Notes: generated by a model not told the origin, from the sequence alone. Counted from the first letter of the stretch, positions 39,882-50,106 are shown. The stretch is 64,000 nucleotides of DNA from Dyella thiooxydans (GCF_001641285.1 NZ_CP014841.1:2108001-2172000), one strand, 5' to 3'. Numbers and translations are program-made.

Positions 39882-41107
39882 GCGGCGCTCCCGGCCGCTT
39901 GACGACGCGTGCCAGCAGCGGCTGGCGGTTGTGCGGAGATCGCCATCGGTACGGCAACCGTGATCGTGGTGCCTTTGCGCAGCGGGGAATCGATGGCGAG
40001 GGTGCCTCCCAGCGCGCGCAACCGCTCGCGCATGCCACTGACGCCGTTGCCATGCGCGGCCAGACCGCCGCAGCCGTTGTCGCTGATCCGCATCCTGAAT
40101 TCGCCTTCCTCGCTGGAAATCTCGATGCGCGCCTCGGTGGCACGCGCATGCCGGTGGATATTGGTGACCGCCTCGCGCAGCACCAGCGCCAGCGGTGCCT
40201 CGACCTCGCGTGGCAGCGCCAGCGATTCGGGCGTACCGCCGCCGAGCAGGATGCCGGACGCCTCGAGCATCAGGCGCGCGGAAACCAGTTCGGCGGCCAG
40301 GTCGCCGCGGCGCATGCCGGTGACCGCCGCGCGCACTTCGCCCAGCGCGTGGCGTGCCACGCGCTCGACCTCCTCCATCTCGCGCTGCGCTGCGCTCGCG
40401 TCGCGCAGGGCCAGCTTGCGCGCCAGTTCCGACTTGATCGCCACCAGCGACAGCGTATGGCCGAGCAGGTCGTGCAGATCGCGGCCGATGCGCTCGCGCT
40501 CGGCCAGCGTGGCCAGCCGGCGCACCTCCTCCTGCGACAGCCGCAGCTCGGCGTCGCGGCGCACGCCGCGCATATAGATGAAATTGCTGAAGCCGCCGAA
40601 CAGCGAGGTCATCGGCACCACCAGCAGCAGGCTTTTCGGGGCGTCGATCAGCAGCACCACCGGCACGGCCAGCAGCGACGTCACCGCCACCGTAAGCAGC
40701 CACAACCGCCAGGAAGGATGAAGCGCCAGGTTGATGCTGGCGATCATCAGGTAGATGAAGGCGGCGCTGTTGAGCGGCCACAGCAACAGGCCGACCGCCA
40801 CCAGCCCGGCGGCATTCACCATCATCTGCCGCACCGGCATGATGTACATGCGGATGTAGAAGAACAGGTAGAGCACCAGCGAGAGCAGGGTCGGGGCCAT
40901 CCAGTGCCAGCTGAAGCCTTTCTCCAGGGGGAGCATGATCACCGCGATGAACGAAAACAGCTGCAGCCCGGCCTGCCAGCGCAGGTAGGTGGGCGAGCGC
41001 AACCGGCCGAGCAGCGACTCGGGATCGGGCCGGAACAGGCGGTGGAAGGCCGCGGCGAAAGGCCCTTGCCGCATGCACGGCGCCACGGAATGCATCGGCG
41101 TGCTCAT
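39878..41107 (-). CDS. DesK-like sensor histidine kinase 1
   Basis: Encodes 409 residues. About five or six membrane segments occupy 45-195, then a HisKA_3 dimerisation domain with ERERIGRDLHDLLGHTLS (phospho-His) and a GHKL ATPase domain (LREAVTNIHRHARA, DNGCGG, GVSGMRERL). It lacks a large sensor domain, as DesK, so it may read membrane state. It overlaps kinase 2 and the regulator by ATGA on each side. Confidence 0.92.
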   Translation of the reverse strand: MSTPMHSVAPCMRQGPFAAAFHRLFRPDPESLLGRLRSPTYLRWQAGLQLFSFIAVIMLPLEKGFSWHWMAPTLLSLVLYLFFYIRMYIMPVRQMMVNAAGLVAVGLLLWPLNSAAFIYLMIASINLALHPSWRLWLLTVAVTSLLAVPVVLLIDAPKSLLLVVPMTSLFGGFSNFIYMRGVRRDAELRLSQEEVRRLATLAERERIGRDLHDLLGHTLSLVAIKSELARKLALRDASAAQREMEEVERVARHALGEVRAAVTGMRRGDLAAELVSARLMLEASGILLGGGTPESLALPREVEAPLALVLREAVTNIHRHARATEARIEISSEEGEFRMRISDNGCGGLAAHGNGVSGMRERLRALGGTLAIDSPLRKGTTITVAVPMAISAQPPAAAGTRRQAAGSAA

Positions 41108-42321
41108 GCGGCGCTCCTGCCCGCGGCGGGGAGCGACACGATGGCCGATGCCTCTGCCTCGCCCTGTTCCGGCGCAACGATCGGCTCGACCGCCGGCGCG
41201 CGCACCCGGATGGTGAGATGGGTGCCGCGCCCGCGCGGCGAATCGATCGCCAGTTGCCCACCGAGCGAACGCACCCGCTCACGCATGCCGCGCAGACCGT
41301 TGCCGTCCTCGGCGATGCCGCCGCGGCCGTTGTCGCAGATCTCCATCACCACGTCGCCGTGGTCGCAGCGCAGACGGATCCGCGCCTCGCTGGCGCGGGC
41401 ATGCCGCACGATGTTGGTCGAGGCCTCGCGGATCACCAGTGCCAGGTGCCGTTCCACGTCTTCGGGCAACGCCGACACGCCCAGCTCGTAATCCAGGTGC
41501 ACCCGCGACGAGGCCAGCAACAGGCGCGCCGAGGCCAGCTCCGCGGCGAGGTCCGTGGCGCGGATACCGGTCACCGCCGCGCGCACCTCGGCCAGGGCAT
41601 GCCGGGCCACGGCTTCTGCCTCGCTCATCTCGCGCCGGGCCGCCTCGCTGTCGCGGTCGAACAGCTTGCGCGACAGCTCCAGCTTCAGGGTGATCAGCGA
41701 CAGCGTATGGCCGAGCAGGTCGTGCAGGTCGCGACCGATCCGCTCGCGCTCGGCAGTGGCGGCAAGCCGGCGCACCTCCTCGTGCGACAGGCGCAGCTCG
41801 GCATCCTTTTCGCTGCTGGTCGTCTCGGCGTTGATGATCAGGCCGATGATGTAGGTGACGATCGGCATCGTGAACGTGGCCTGCCACGGGTAGTGCAGCA
41901 GCCAGGCCTCGGCAAGCAAGGCCACGTTGAGCCCGGCGAGAGCCAGCATGTAGGTGCGGAACGACATCCGGCAGACGCGCAGCATCACGCAGCCGAACAC
42001 GAAGTAGGTCATGCCGCTGGGATACCAGGGCAGCAGCACCATGCACAGCACCAGCATGCCCGCCGCGTAGATGGGCGAAGCGCGGCGCGAGGCGATGCAG
42101 CACATACCGTACAGCGCCAGGAACACCGGGTAGGACAGCAGCGTGAGCAGTACCCAACGCAGGTTCCACGCGTCGCGGTCGAACACCGGGGTGATGAAGA
42201 TCCAGGCCGACCACAGCAGGTGCACCGCATCGGTCCACGGCGACTTGCCGCGAGACACGCTTTCGGCCACCAGCGAGTCGGGCGCCGGCTTCATCCAGGC
42301 AGGCAGGTTCGCAAGGCGCAT
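41104..42321 (-). CDS. DesK-like sensor histidine kinase 2
   Basis: Encodes 405 residues from the ATG at 42321, preceded by AGGGGA at good spacing; an in-frame ATG at 42363 overlapping the permease stop would add 14 residues. Several membrane segments, then ERERIGRDLHDLLGHTLSLI with the phospho-His and a GHKL domain (IREASTNIVRHARA, DNGRGG, GLRGMRERV). It is similar throughout the kinase core to the downstream kinase, so the pair looks like a tandem duplication, with divergent membrane parts. Confidence 0.92.
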   Translation of the reverse strand: MRLANLPAWMKPAPDSLVAESVSRGKSPWTDAVHLLWSAWIFITPVFDRDAWNLRWVLLTLLSYPVFLALYGMCCIASRRASPIYAAGMLVLCMVLLPWYPSGMTYFVFGCVMLRVCRMSFRTYMLALAGLNVALLAEAWLLHYPWQATFTMPIVTYIIGLIINAETTSSEKDAELRLSHEEVRRLAATAERERIGRDLHDLLGHTLSLITLKLELSRKLFDRDSEAARREMSEAEAVARHALAEVRAAVTGIRATDLAAELASARLLLASSRVHLDYELGVSALPEDVERHLALVIREASTNIVRHARASEARIRLRCDHGDVVMEICDNGRGGIAEDGNGLRGMRERVRSLGGQLAIDSPRGRGTHLTIRVRAPAVEPIVAPEQGEAEASAIVSLPAAGRSAA

Positions 42322-42362
42322 GGTCGATCCCCTGCCAGTCAGGCGTGCGGAGGCGGAAGCCA

Positions 42363-43124
42363 TCAGCCTACCCGGCGCAGGCGGCGGGCCGCCAGCACGA
42401 GGAAAGCCGCCGCGAACGCGGCCAGCGCCAGCACGTGCGGCCACAGTGCCCCGTGGCCCATGCCCACCGCCGCCAGGGTGAGCTGGTTGAGGTGGTAGCT
42501 CGGCCACACCGGCGCCATCGCCTGCAGCGGCTTGGGCAGCATGCTCAACGGCAGCCACAGGCCGGACAGGAAGGCCATCGGCAGGTACACCAGGTTGAGC
42601 AGGCCTGGCGCGCCCTGGCCCTTGATCAGGGTGCCGACGAACATGCCCAGCGCGCAGAACGGCAGCACGCCGAAGGCACCGGCGGCCAGCATCGCCAGCA
42701 CCCTCACCGGTGACAGGGTGACGCCACCGAGGGTCAGGCCAAGGGTGAGCAGCAGCGCCGCCACCAGCGTGGCCATGCCCATCGCCATCACCATCTTGCC
42801 GAGCAGGTAGGCCCCGGGCGGCATCGGCAGGGCGCGCTTGAGGGTGAGCAGGCCACCCTCGCGCTCGATCGCCAGCGAGGCGCCAAAGCCGAACAGGCCC
42901 GGACCGATCACGCCGAAGGTGGTGTAGCTGGCCAGCAGGTAGCGCGACGCATCGCTGCCGGGGTGGTTCAGCAGCACGCCGAACATCAGGTAGAACACGG
43001 TGGAGAACAGCGTCACCGGCAGGATGAACGAGGGTGCGCGCAGGTAGCGCAGGCACTCGCTGCGGATCTCCTGCAGGTAGGCGCCGGCGACGCGGCGCGG
43101 CGACATCGTGATCGTGGCGTCCAT
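42363..43124 (-). CDS. ABC-2 type exporter permease
   Basis: Encodes 253 residues with six membrane segments and the ABC-2 layout: FILPVTLFSTVFYLMFGVLL, FGFGASLAIEREGGLLTLKR (the conserved cytoplasmic EREGG motif), and VLAMLAAGAFGVLPFCALGM. The start overlaps the ATPase stop by one base. With the ATPase it forms an exporter similar to those beside DesK/DesR systems (lipid or drug export). Confidence 0.93.
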   Translation of the reverse strand: MDATITMSPRRVAGAYLQEIRSECLRYLRAPSFILPVTLFSTVFYLMFGVLLNHPGSDASRYLLASYTTFGVIGPGLFGFGASLAIEREGGLLTLKRALPMPPGAYLLGKMVMAMGMATLVAALLLTLGLTLGGVTLSPVRVLAMLAAGAFGVLPFCALGMFVGTLIKGQGAPGLLNLVYLPMAFLSGLWLPLSMLPKPLQAMAPVWPSYHLNQLTLAAVGMGHGALWPHVLALAAFAAAFLVLAARRLRRVG

Positions 43125-44029
43125 CAGGCGGCCTCCTTGTCCTGGCGGCTGAGTTCGACGAAGGCTTCGGCCAGGCCGGCGCGACGCACTTCCAGTTCCG
43201 ACAATGTGGTGTCGGCATCGAGCAGGCGGCGCAACACCGATTCGGCGGCGGCGGTGGTGACCACCAGCCGGCCCTCCTCGCGTCCGGCGGCAGTGACGTG
43301 GGTCCACCCGGCCACCGCATCGGCGTCGAGGTCGCTCAGGCAGCGGATGCGGGTCATGCCGACGCGACCGCGCAACTCGTCCACGCTGCCTTCGGTGAGC
43401 ACCCGGCCCTGCCCCATCACCACCACCCGCTGGGCCAGCGCCTCGGCCTCCTCCAGGTAATGCGTGGTCAGCACCACGGCGCAGCCCTCGCCGACCAGGC
43501 TGCGGATCGCCGCCCACAGCTTCTGGCGGGCCTCGATGTCCATGCCCACGGTGGGCTCGTCCAGGAACAGCAGGGCCGGTCGGCCGCACAGCGCCAGCGC
43601 AAACTGCACCCGGCGCTGCTGACCGCCGGAGAGCTTGCCGTAGGGCCGGGTCAGCAGGTCGTCGACGCCGGCCAGCGCGGCACTCTCGGCCAGCGGGCGC
43701 GGTGCGGGGTAGTAGCTGGCGGTCAGCCGCAGCAGCTCGCCCACGCGCAGGGTGGCGGGTAGCGCCGCCGACTGCAGCATCACGCCGATGCGCCGGCGCG
43801 AGACCACATCCTGCGGGTCGCCACCGAACAACCGCGCCTGGCCGGACTGCGGCCGCATCAGGCCGAGCAGCACGCCGATCGAGGTGCTCTTGCCGGCACC
43901 GTTGGGACCGAGCAGGGCCAGCAGCTCGCCCGGGCGCACGGCCAGGTCGAGCCCGTCCAGCGCGGTCAGCGCGCCGTAGCGCTGGGTGACGCCGACGAGT
44001 TCGGCGACAGGGGGCATCGAAGGGTTCAT
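43124..44029 (-). CDS. ABC exporter ATPase
   Basis: Encodes 301 residues. Walker A GPNGAGKST, signature LSGGQQRRVQ, Walker B LLFLDEPTVGMD and H-loop TTHYLEEAE are intact. The C-terminal extension (about 225-301) is typical of exporters of the DrrA/CcmA-like group. The start at 44029 has AAGGAGG at ideal spacing; the longer frame to 44104 lacks this. It opens the exporter-kinase-regulator operon and is divergent from the aminotransferase across a 292-base gap in which no further feature is recognised. Confidence 0.95.
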   Translation of the reverse strand: MNPSMPPVAELVGVTQRYGALTALDGLDLAVRPGELLALLGPNGAGKSTSIGVLLGLMRPQSGQARLFGGDPQDVVSRRRIGVMLQSAALPATLRVGELLRLTASYYPAPRPLAESAALAGVDDLLTRPYGKLSGGQQRRVQFALALCGRPALLFLDEPTVGMDIEARQKLWAAIRSLVGEGCAVVLTTHYLEEAEALAQRVVVMGQGRVLTEGSVDELRGRVGMTRIRCLSDLDADAVAGWTHVTAAGREEGRLVVTTAAAESVLRRLLDADTTLSELEVRRAGLAEAFVELSRQDKEAA

Positions 44030-44321
44030 GGGGCCTCCTTGGGATGGCCACAAAACTAGCCATGGCAGGCACTTGCGGCCACTCGCGGACATCAGCCGAC
44101 GCACCTGACAGCCGTCATGCGGGGTACCGGGAAATGGCCCCTCGCGCTATCCTTGAGGGATGCCTGAAGCCCGCCAACCCTTATGCGGCGGTGCGTCAGA
44201 CGGCCCGAAAGGGCAGCGGGAAGCGCGCCGTGCGCGGTGCGGCGTTCCCGCCCATATCACGAATCCACCGGCCTGCTTTGCGTTGGGAGCGAGGCGCCGG
44301 TGGAGGTTGAGGAGGAGCGTT

Positions 44322-45818
44322 ATGCACGTCATTGAACAGCTGCGCGAACTGCGCGATTTCGGCGGCAAGCCGCGGACCACCGGTCTGGACGATGCCACCA
44401 TCGAGCGCATGGCCGCGCAGGATCCGATGCTCGGGCAGGCGGTATCCGAGGCGGTGTCGCGCCATCGCGAACTGCGCGCGGACCTGGCCGACTTCCTGAA
44501 GCTCGACGAGGCCGAGCAGCTGGCCCGCGCCCAGGCCGGCTACGTCAACTTCTACCCGGACGACGCGATCAACCCGTACCTGCCGGCGGCTGCCCGTGGC
44601 CCGTGGATCGTCACGCTGAAGGGCGCCGTGGTCCATGACAACGGCGGTTACGGCATGCTCGGCTTCGGCCACAACGACCCGGCGATCCTGGAGGCGATGA
44701 GCCGCCCGCAGGTGATGGCCAACGTGATGACCCCGAGCATCGCGCAAATGCGCATGAACGAAGCGCTGCGCAAGGAAATCGGCCAGCGCCGTGGTGGCTT
44801 CCCGTACGACCGCTTCCTGTGCCTGAACTCCGGCTCCGAGGCCGTGGGCCTGGCCTGCCGCATCGCCGACGTCAACGCCAAGCTGATGACCGACGCCGGC
44901 GGTCGCTACGAAGGCCGTGCGATCAAGCGCCTGGCGGTGAAGGGCGCCTTCCATGGTCGCACCGACAAGCCGGCGCTGTTTTCCGACTCCTCGCGCAAGA
45001 CCTACCAGCAGCACCTTGCCAGCTACCGCCATGAGGACAGCCTGATCACCGTCGCCCCGTACGACGTGGAGCAGTTGAAGGCCGCGTTCGCCGATGCCGA
45101 CAGGCACGGCTGGTTCATCGAGGCGATGTTCCTCGAGCCGGTGATGGGCGAAGGCGACCCGGGCCGCTCGGTGACGCCTGAGTTCTACGCGGTCGCCCGC
45201 GAACTGACCAAGGCGCACGGCACCCTGCTGATGATCGACTCGATCCAGGCCGGCCTGCGTGCCCATGGTGTGCTGTCGTTCGTCGACTACCCCGGCTTCG
45301 AGAAGCTCGAGGCGCCGGACATGGAGACCTACTCCAAGGCGCTCAACGCCGGCCAGTATCCGATGTCGGTGCTCGCCGTGAACGCCCACACGGCCGGCCT
45401 GTACCGCAAGGGCATCTACGGCAACACGATGACCGCCAACCCGCGCGCGCTCGATGTAGCCTGCGCCACACTGGGCGAGCTGAGCGACGCGGTGCGCACC
45501 AACATCCGCGAGCGCGGCCAGGAGTTCGTGGCCAAGCTCAATGCGCTGAAGGACGAGCTGGGCGGCCTGATCACCAAGGTGCAGGGCACCGGCCTGCTGT
45601 TCTCCTGCGAGCTGGCCCCGCAGTTCAAGTGCTACGGCGACAACTCCACCGAGGAGTACATGCGCGAGCACGGCATCGGTGTGATCCACGGCGGCACCAA
45701 CTCGCTGCGCTTCACTCCGCACTTCCACGTCACCAGCGCGGAAGTGGACCTGGTGGTGGCGCACGTGAAGCACGCCCTGCTGCACGGGCCCAAGCGCGCG
45801 CAGGCCGAGGCGGCGTAA
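44322..45818 (+). CDS. Class III pyridoxal-phosphate aminotransferase
   Basis: Encodes 498 residues. PLP-fold marks: NSGSEAVGLACRIAD near 170, an Asp in LLMIDSIQAGLRAHG, and the presumed PLP Lys in METYSKALNAGQYPM. The N-terminal GFGHNDPAILEAM and C-terminal GTGLLFSCEL ... LRFTPHFHVT fit class III enzymes of the ornithine/lysine aminotransferase superfamily, but the exact substrate is not clear from sequence alone. TTGAGGAGGAGCG precedes the ATG. A strong terminator follows. Confidence 0.88.
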   Translation: MHVIEQLRELRDFGGKPRTTGLDDATIERMAAQDPMLGQAVSEAVSRHRELRADLADFLKLDEAEQLARAQAGYVNFYPDDAINPYLPAAARGPWIVTLKGAVVHDNGGYGMLGFGHNDPAILEAMSRPQVMANVMTPSIAQMRMNEALRKEIGQRRGGFPYDRFLCLNSGSEAVGLACRIADVNAKLMTDAGGRYEGRAIKRLAVKGAFHGRTDKPALFSDSSRKTYQQHLASYRHEDSLITVAPYDVEQLKAAFADADRHGWFIEAMFLEPVMGEGDPGRSVTPEFYAVARELTKAHGTLLMIDSIQAGLRAHGVLSFVDYPGFEKLEAPDMETYSKALNAGQYPMSVLAVNAHTAGLYRKGIYGNTMTANPRALDVACATLGELSDAVRTNIRERGQEFVAKLNALKDELGGLITKVQGTGLLFSCELAPQFKCYGDNSTEEYMREHGIGVIHGGTNSLRFTPHFHVTSAEVDLVVAHVKHALLHGPKRAQAEAA

Positions 45819-45842
45819 CGGCCCTCCCCAGCTGTTCCGACG

Positions 45843-45873
45843 AAGGGCGCGCCCGGCCGGGCGCGCCCTTTTT
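45843..45873 (+). terminator. Rho-independent terminator of the aminotransferase gene
   Basis: GGGCGCGCCCGG/CCGGGCGCGCCC, a perfect palindrome, followed by TTTTT. It lies 25 bases after the stop. Confidence 0.9.
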
Positions 45874-46029
45874 CATGCCCGGTACGGCACCGACGGGCGG
45901 CCGGCGGCATGGACCGGCCTCTTCGCCGGCGCCCCCGCCGTTCCGCATGAAATTGCGGTAGCGCGAGCCGGGCTTCCGGCGCGAGACTGCGCTGCCGGCA
46001 ACCGCCGGTCTCTTCGGGAGGATCGCACC

Positions 46030-46347
46030 ATGGGCAAACCGTTCCGTCTGCTGCTCGCCGCCTCGCTCACCGTCGCCGGCGCCCTCGTCCTGTCCACGCC
46101 GGTGGTCGCGGCCGCCAAGCCGATGACCACGCAGCAACAGCGCATGGCCGACTGCAACAAGCAGGCTGCCGGCAAGAAGGGCGATGAGCGCAAGGCCTTC
46201 ATGAAGTCCTGCCTCAAGGGTGGCGCCGCGGCGCCGGGCAAGATGACCCAGCAGGAAAAGATGAAGAAGTGCAACGCCGACGCCAAGGCCAAGGCGCTCA
46301 AGGGCGATGCCCGCAAGAGCTTCATGAGCACCTGCCTGAAGGGCTGA
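46030..46347 (+). CDS. PsiF-family periplasmic protein
   Basis: Encodes 105 residues: a signal peptide ([25 protein letters not shown]) and two PsiF repeats, [33 protein letters not shown] and [34 protein letters not shown]. PsiF is phosphate-starvation-inducible in E. coli; its role is unknown. GGGAGG precedes the ATG. Four Cys could form two disulfides. Confidence 0.9.
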   Translation: MGKPFRLLLAASLTVAGALVLSTPVVAAAKPMTTQQQRMADCNKQAAGKKGDERKAFMKSCLKGGAAAPGKMTQQEKMKKCNADAKAKALKGDARKSFMSTCLKG

Positions 46348-46450
46348 GGTCATCCGCGCAGGCCGGTGCGGATGCACGCGCCGGCCTGCGTCGATAAGCT
46401 TGGGCGCTGCCCGCGACGCTCTGCGTCGCCCCACTGCCAGGCCCGCCCGC

Positions 46451-47095
46451 ATGCCCGTCGTCGAAGTCCGCCATCCGCTCATCCAGCACAAGCTCGGCCT
46501 GATGCGCCGGGCCGGCATCAGTACCAAGGAGTTCCGCGAGCTGGCCTCGGAAGTGGCCGCCCTGCTGACCTACGAGGCGACCAAGGACCTGGAGACGGTC
46601 GAGCAGGCGATCGACGGCTGGGCCGGCCCGCTCACGGTGCACCAGATCAAGGGCAAGAAGATCACCATCGTGCCGATCCTGCGCGCCGGCCTGGGCATGC
46701 TGCCGGGCGTGCTCGACCTGATCCCGGCGGCCAAGGTCAGCGTGGTCGGCCTGCAGCGCGACGAGGAAACCCTCAAGCCGGTCACCTACTACGAGAAGCT
46801 CACCGGGCGCATGGACGAGCGCATCGCGCTGATCGTCGATCCGATGCTCGCCACCGCCGGCACCCTGCTGGCCACCGTGGACATGCTCAAGGCGGCTGGC
46901 TGCAAGCGGATCAAGGGCCTGTTTCTGGTCGCCGCGCCGGAAGGCCTCGCGCGCATGGAAGCCGCGCACCCCGACGTCGAGATCTTCGCCGCCGCCATCG
47001 ACCAGCGGCTCAACGAGCACGGCTACATCCTGCCCGGGCTGGGCGACGCCGGCGACAAGATCTTCGGCACCAAGCAGTTGCCCGACAGGGACTGA
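46451..47095 (+). CDS. upp: Uracil phosphoribosyltransferase
   Basis: Encodes 214 residues. The PRPP-binding loop [21 protein letters not shown], the [15 protein letters not shown] region and the uracil site near the C-terminal [17 protein letters not shown] are all present. It makes UMP from uracil and PRPP. The start at 46451 ([19 protein letters not shown]) matches family N-termini. Confidence 0.97.
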   Translation: MPVVEVRHPLIQHKLGLMRRAGISTKEFRELASEVAALLTYEATKDLETVEQAIDGWAGPLTVHQIKGKKITIVPILRAGLGMLPGVLDLIPAAKVSVVGLQRDEETLKPVTYYEKLTGRMDERIALIVDPMLATAGTLLATVDMLKAAGCKRIKGLFLVAAPEGLARMEAAHPDVEIFAAAIDQRLNEHGYILPGLGDAGDKIFGTKQLPDRD

Positions 47096-47270
47096 ACCGA
47101 CACCCCCTTTCCTCCGCCGCCGACTCGGCGCAAAGTGTTGCGATGTCGACGGGCGTCGGCATCGCCGTACGCGACGCTCCGGGGGGAGCTTTAGCGAAAC
47201 TGTCGCAATAAGTTGCTAGCGTCCGGCGCGTCACGGATCCACAAAGGATCCCGCCAGAGGGGACTACAAC

Positions 47271-50087
47271 ATGCAGGGAATGAACGTGCGGCGCGCCGTG
47301 ATGGCGACGCTGACCGGATTGGCGTTGTCGTTTTCGGCCTACGCCAGCGATCTGGAAATCAACCAGTTCCGCGTCCGCGGACCGGCCGGTGGCAACGACG
47401 AATTCGTCGAACTGATCAATGCCGGCCCCACCGCCATCGACGTGTCGGGCTACAAGCTCAATGCCTCCAACGCCAGCGGCACGGTCGGCACGCGGCTGAC
47501 CTTGCCGGCCGGCACCCGCATCGCGCCAGGCTGCCACCTGCTGCTGACCAATGCGGCCAGCAGCGGCTATTCCGGCAGCGTGGCAGGTGACCTGACCTAC
47601 AACACCGGCGTCACCGACACCGGCGGCCTGGCCATCCTCGACGCCTCCGGCACCGTGCTCGACCAGGTCGGCCTGAGCAGTGGTTCGGCCTACCAGGCCG
47701 GCACGCCGCTGGCCTCGCTGGGTTCGAGCAACTCGGACACCTCCTACATCCGCACCACCAACGCCGCCGGCCTGCCGAACAACAGCGGCGACAACAGCGC
47801 CGACTTCGTCACGCTGAGCCCGAGCGCGCCGCACAACAGCGCCAGCCCGTGCGTGGCGATGGGTGCCAGCGTGTCGATCGCCGACGCCAGCGCCACCGTG
47901 ACCGGCGCCGGCGACGTGCAGATGCCGTTCACCGTGACCCTGTCCGAACCGGCTCCGGCCGGCAGCGGCGTCACCGTGCACGTGGCTACCGCCGACGACA
48001 CCGCCTCGGCGGCCGCGGGCGATTACGACGCGCTGGACACCGACGTCACCGTGGCACCGGGCGCGAGCAGCGCCAGCTTCGACGTCACCGTGCACGGCAG
48101 CAGCGTCGGCAAGACCGACCGCACGTTCACCGTGAGCCTCAGCCACCCGAGCGGCGGCTACACCCTGGCCCGTGCCAGCGCGATCGGCGCGATCCTCTAC
48201 GACATCCCGGTGAATGCCGAGCTGTACGAGATCCAGGGCCGCGAACAGACCTCGCCGCTGCTCGGCAAGCGCGTGATCACCCACGACAACGTGGTCACCG
48301 CGGTCGGCCCCGCCGGCTTCACCATGCAGACGCCGGACGCGCGCGCCGACGCCGATCCGCTGACCTCGAACGGCCTGTACGTGTTCACCGGCAGTGCCCC
48401 GACCGTGGCGGTCGGCGACATGGTCGACGTCAACGGCCGGATCGACGATTACTACCACCTCACCGAGCTGAAGAACCCGGAGATCACCGTGGTCTCGCAC
48501 GGCGCCAGGCTGCCCCGGGCGGTCGAGTTCGACGCCGGCACGCCGTCGATGGACCCGGACCATCTGTCCTGCGGCGCGACCAATTTCCAGTGCTTCATGA
48601 GCATGCGCGTACGAGTGCGCCACGGCATGATCAACACCGGCAACAAGCGCTTCAGCGGCGAGCCGTATGCCGAGGTGAGCATCACCGCCAACGGCCGGCG
48701 CTCGCTGCGCGAGCCGGGCGTGGTCTACGGCGTGCCGGTACCGGCAGGCGTGGACCTGCCGAACTGGGACGGCAACCCGGAAGTGTTCAAGATGAACACC
48801 GCCGACTTCGGCGCGGTGCCGTTGAACACGCCGTTCAACGCCGGCTCCACCTTCGAGGCCACAGGCGTCATCTCCTACGACTTCGGCGCCTACACCCTGA
48901 TCCCGACCACGTTCCGCCTGACCCATGCGGCCGAACTGCCGCGCCCGGTCGACAAGGCGCCGCCGGTCGCCCTGCGCATCGGCGCGCTCAACACCGAGCG
49001 CTTCTGCGACTCGACCTTCGACACCACCTACACCTGCAGCGGCGGCAGCTCCGAGCCGACCGAGGCCGAGGTGCAGCTGAAGATCGAGCGGCTGTCGGCC
49101 TATATCGGCGGCGTGCTGCGCCTGCCGGACGTGCTGTCGGTGGAGGAGGTGAAGAACCTGCCGCTGCTGCAGCGCCTGGCCAAGCAGCTCGGTGACGACT
49201 ATGGCGTCAGCTACGACGCCTACCTGATGGAGGGTCACGACCCCAGCGGCATCGATGTCGGCTTCCTGGTCCGCACCGACCGCGTGAAGGTGCTCTCGGT
49301 ACGCCAGCTGGCCGCCGACGAGACCTGGGACGACAACGGCAGCACGGCGTACATCCATGACCATCCGCCGCTGCTGCTGACCGCCCAGGCCGGCCTGATG
49401 CGCTTCCAGGTGATCTCGGTGCACACCAAGGCACGGCAGAAGGTCGATGGCAGCGGCAGCGCCACCGATCGCGACCGCGAAAAGCGTTTCCTGCAGGCCA
49501 AGTCGATCGCCACCCAGGTGCAGTTGCTGCAGCAGGCCTCGCCGCTGACCCCGCTGATGGTGGTGGGCGACTTCAACAGCTACCAGTTCAGCGACGGCTT
49601 CGTCGACATGGTCGGGCTGATCTCCGGCCGCTACCAGGACAGCCAGAACCTGCTGAAGCTGGGCGAGCCGAACATCGTGCATCCGGCGCTGTGGAATGCG
49701 GTGGAGTCGGTGCCCAGCAACGATCGCTACTCGTTCCAGTTCACGCAGAACTTCGGCGAGATCCAGGGCTACACCAAGGCCGGCTCGGGCAACTCCGGCC
49801 GTTCGGTGCCGACCTTCCAGGTGCTGGACCACGCGCTGCTGAACCTGCCGGCCCGCTGGCGCTTCATGCGCATGCAGTACGGCCGCGCCGACCTCGACGC
49901 GCCGGTGCAGACGGCCGATGACGCGGCCAGCGCCAGCGGTATCGACAAGGCGATCGGTGTCTCCGACCACGACGGTTTCGTGGTCGAGCTGCTCGATCCG
50001 TCGCTGATGATCGGCCACGGCCGCGGCCACGACCGCCACGACGACCACGGCAAGGCTCACGGGGATCGCGGACACCACGCCCACTGA
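47271..50087 (+). CDS. Large secreted nuclease/phosphatase with lamin-tail domain
   Basis: Encodes 938 residues. A signal peptide (to about SAYAS), a lamin-tail-like domain (LEINQFRVRGPAGGNDEFVELINAG, about 27-160), a Calx-beta-like module (ADASATVTGAGDVQMPFTVTLSEP), an OB-fold-like middle region (VGDMVDVNGRIDDYY) and a C-terminal endonuclease/exonuclease/phosphatase domain (LRIGALNTERFC; VVGDFNSYQ; SDHDGFVVELL) with acidic and His metal ligands. It ends in a His/Asp-rich tail. The layout matches ExeM/NucH-type extracellular DNases. Four Cys pairs fit secretion. A bidirectional terminator follows. Confidence 0.9.
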   Translation: MQGMNVRRAVMATLTGLALSFSAYASDLEINQFRVRGPAGGNDEFVELINAGPTAIDVSGYKLNASNASGTVGTRLTLPAGTRIAPGCHLLLTNAASSGYSGSVAGDLTYNTGVTDTGGLAILDASGTVLDQVGLSSGSAYQAGTPLASLGSSNSDTSYIRTTNAAGLPNNSGDNSADFVTLSPSAPHNSASPCVAMGASVSIADASATVTGAGDVQMPFTVTLSEPAPAGSGVTVHVATADDTASAAAGDYDALDTDVTVAPGASSASFDVTVHGSSVGKTDRTFTVSLSHPSGGYTLARASAIGAILYDIPVNAELYEIQGREQTSPLLGKRVITHDNVVTAVGPAGFTMQTPDARADADPLTSNGLYVFTGSAPTVAVGDMVDVNGRIDDYYHLTELKNPEITVVSHGARLPRAVEFDAGTPSMDPDHLSCGATNFQCFMSMRVRVRHGMINTGNKRFSGEPYAEVSITANGRRSLREPGVVYGVPVPAGVDLPNWDGNPEVFKMNTADFGAVPLNTPFNAGSTFEATGVISYDFGAYTLIPTTFRLTHAAELPRPVDKAPPVALRIGALNTERFCDSTFDTTYTCSGGSSEPTEAEVQLKIERLSAYIGGVLRLPDVLSVEEVKNLPLLQRLAKQLGDDYGVSYDAYLMEGHDPSGIDVGFLVRTDRVKVLSVRQLAADETWDDNGSTAYIHDHPPLLLTAQAGLMRFQVISVHTKARQKVDGSGSATDRDREKRFLQAKSIATQVQLLQQASPLTPLMVVGDFNSYQFSDGFVDMVGLISGRYQDSQNLLKLGEPNIVHPALWNAVESVPSNDRYSFQFTQNFGEIQGYTKAGSGNSGRSVPTFQVLDHALLNLPARWRFMRMQYGRADLDAPVQTADDAASASGIDKAIGVSDHDGFVVELLDPSLMIGHGRGHDRHDDHGKAHGDRGHHAH

Positions 50088-50106
50088 CCCGGCCGCGCCT
50101 CGACGC

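Noticed and set aside
47180-47230. Pho box upstream of the nuclease gene
   Set aside because: CTGTCGC-N4-AGTTGCT is a poor match to the CTGTCAT repeats and only one weak pair is present.
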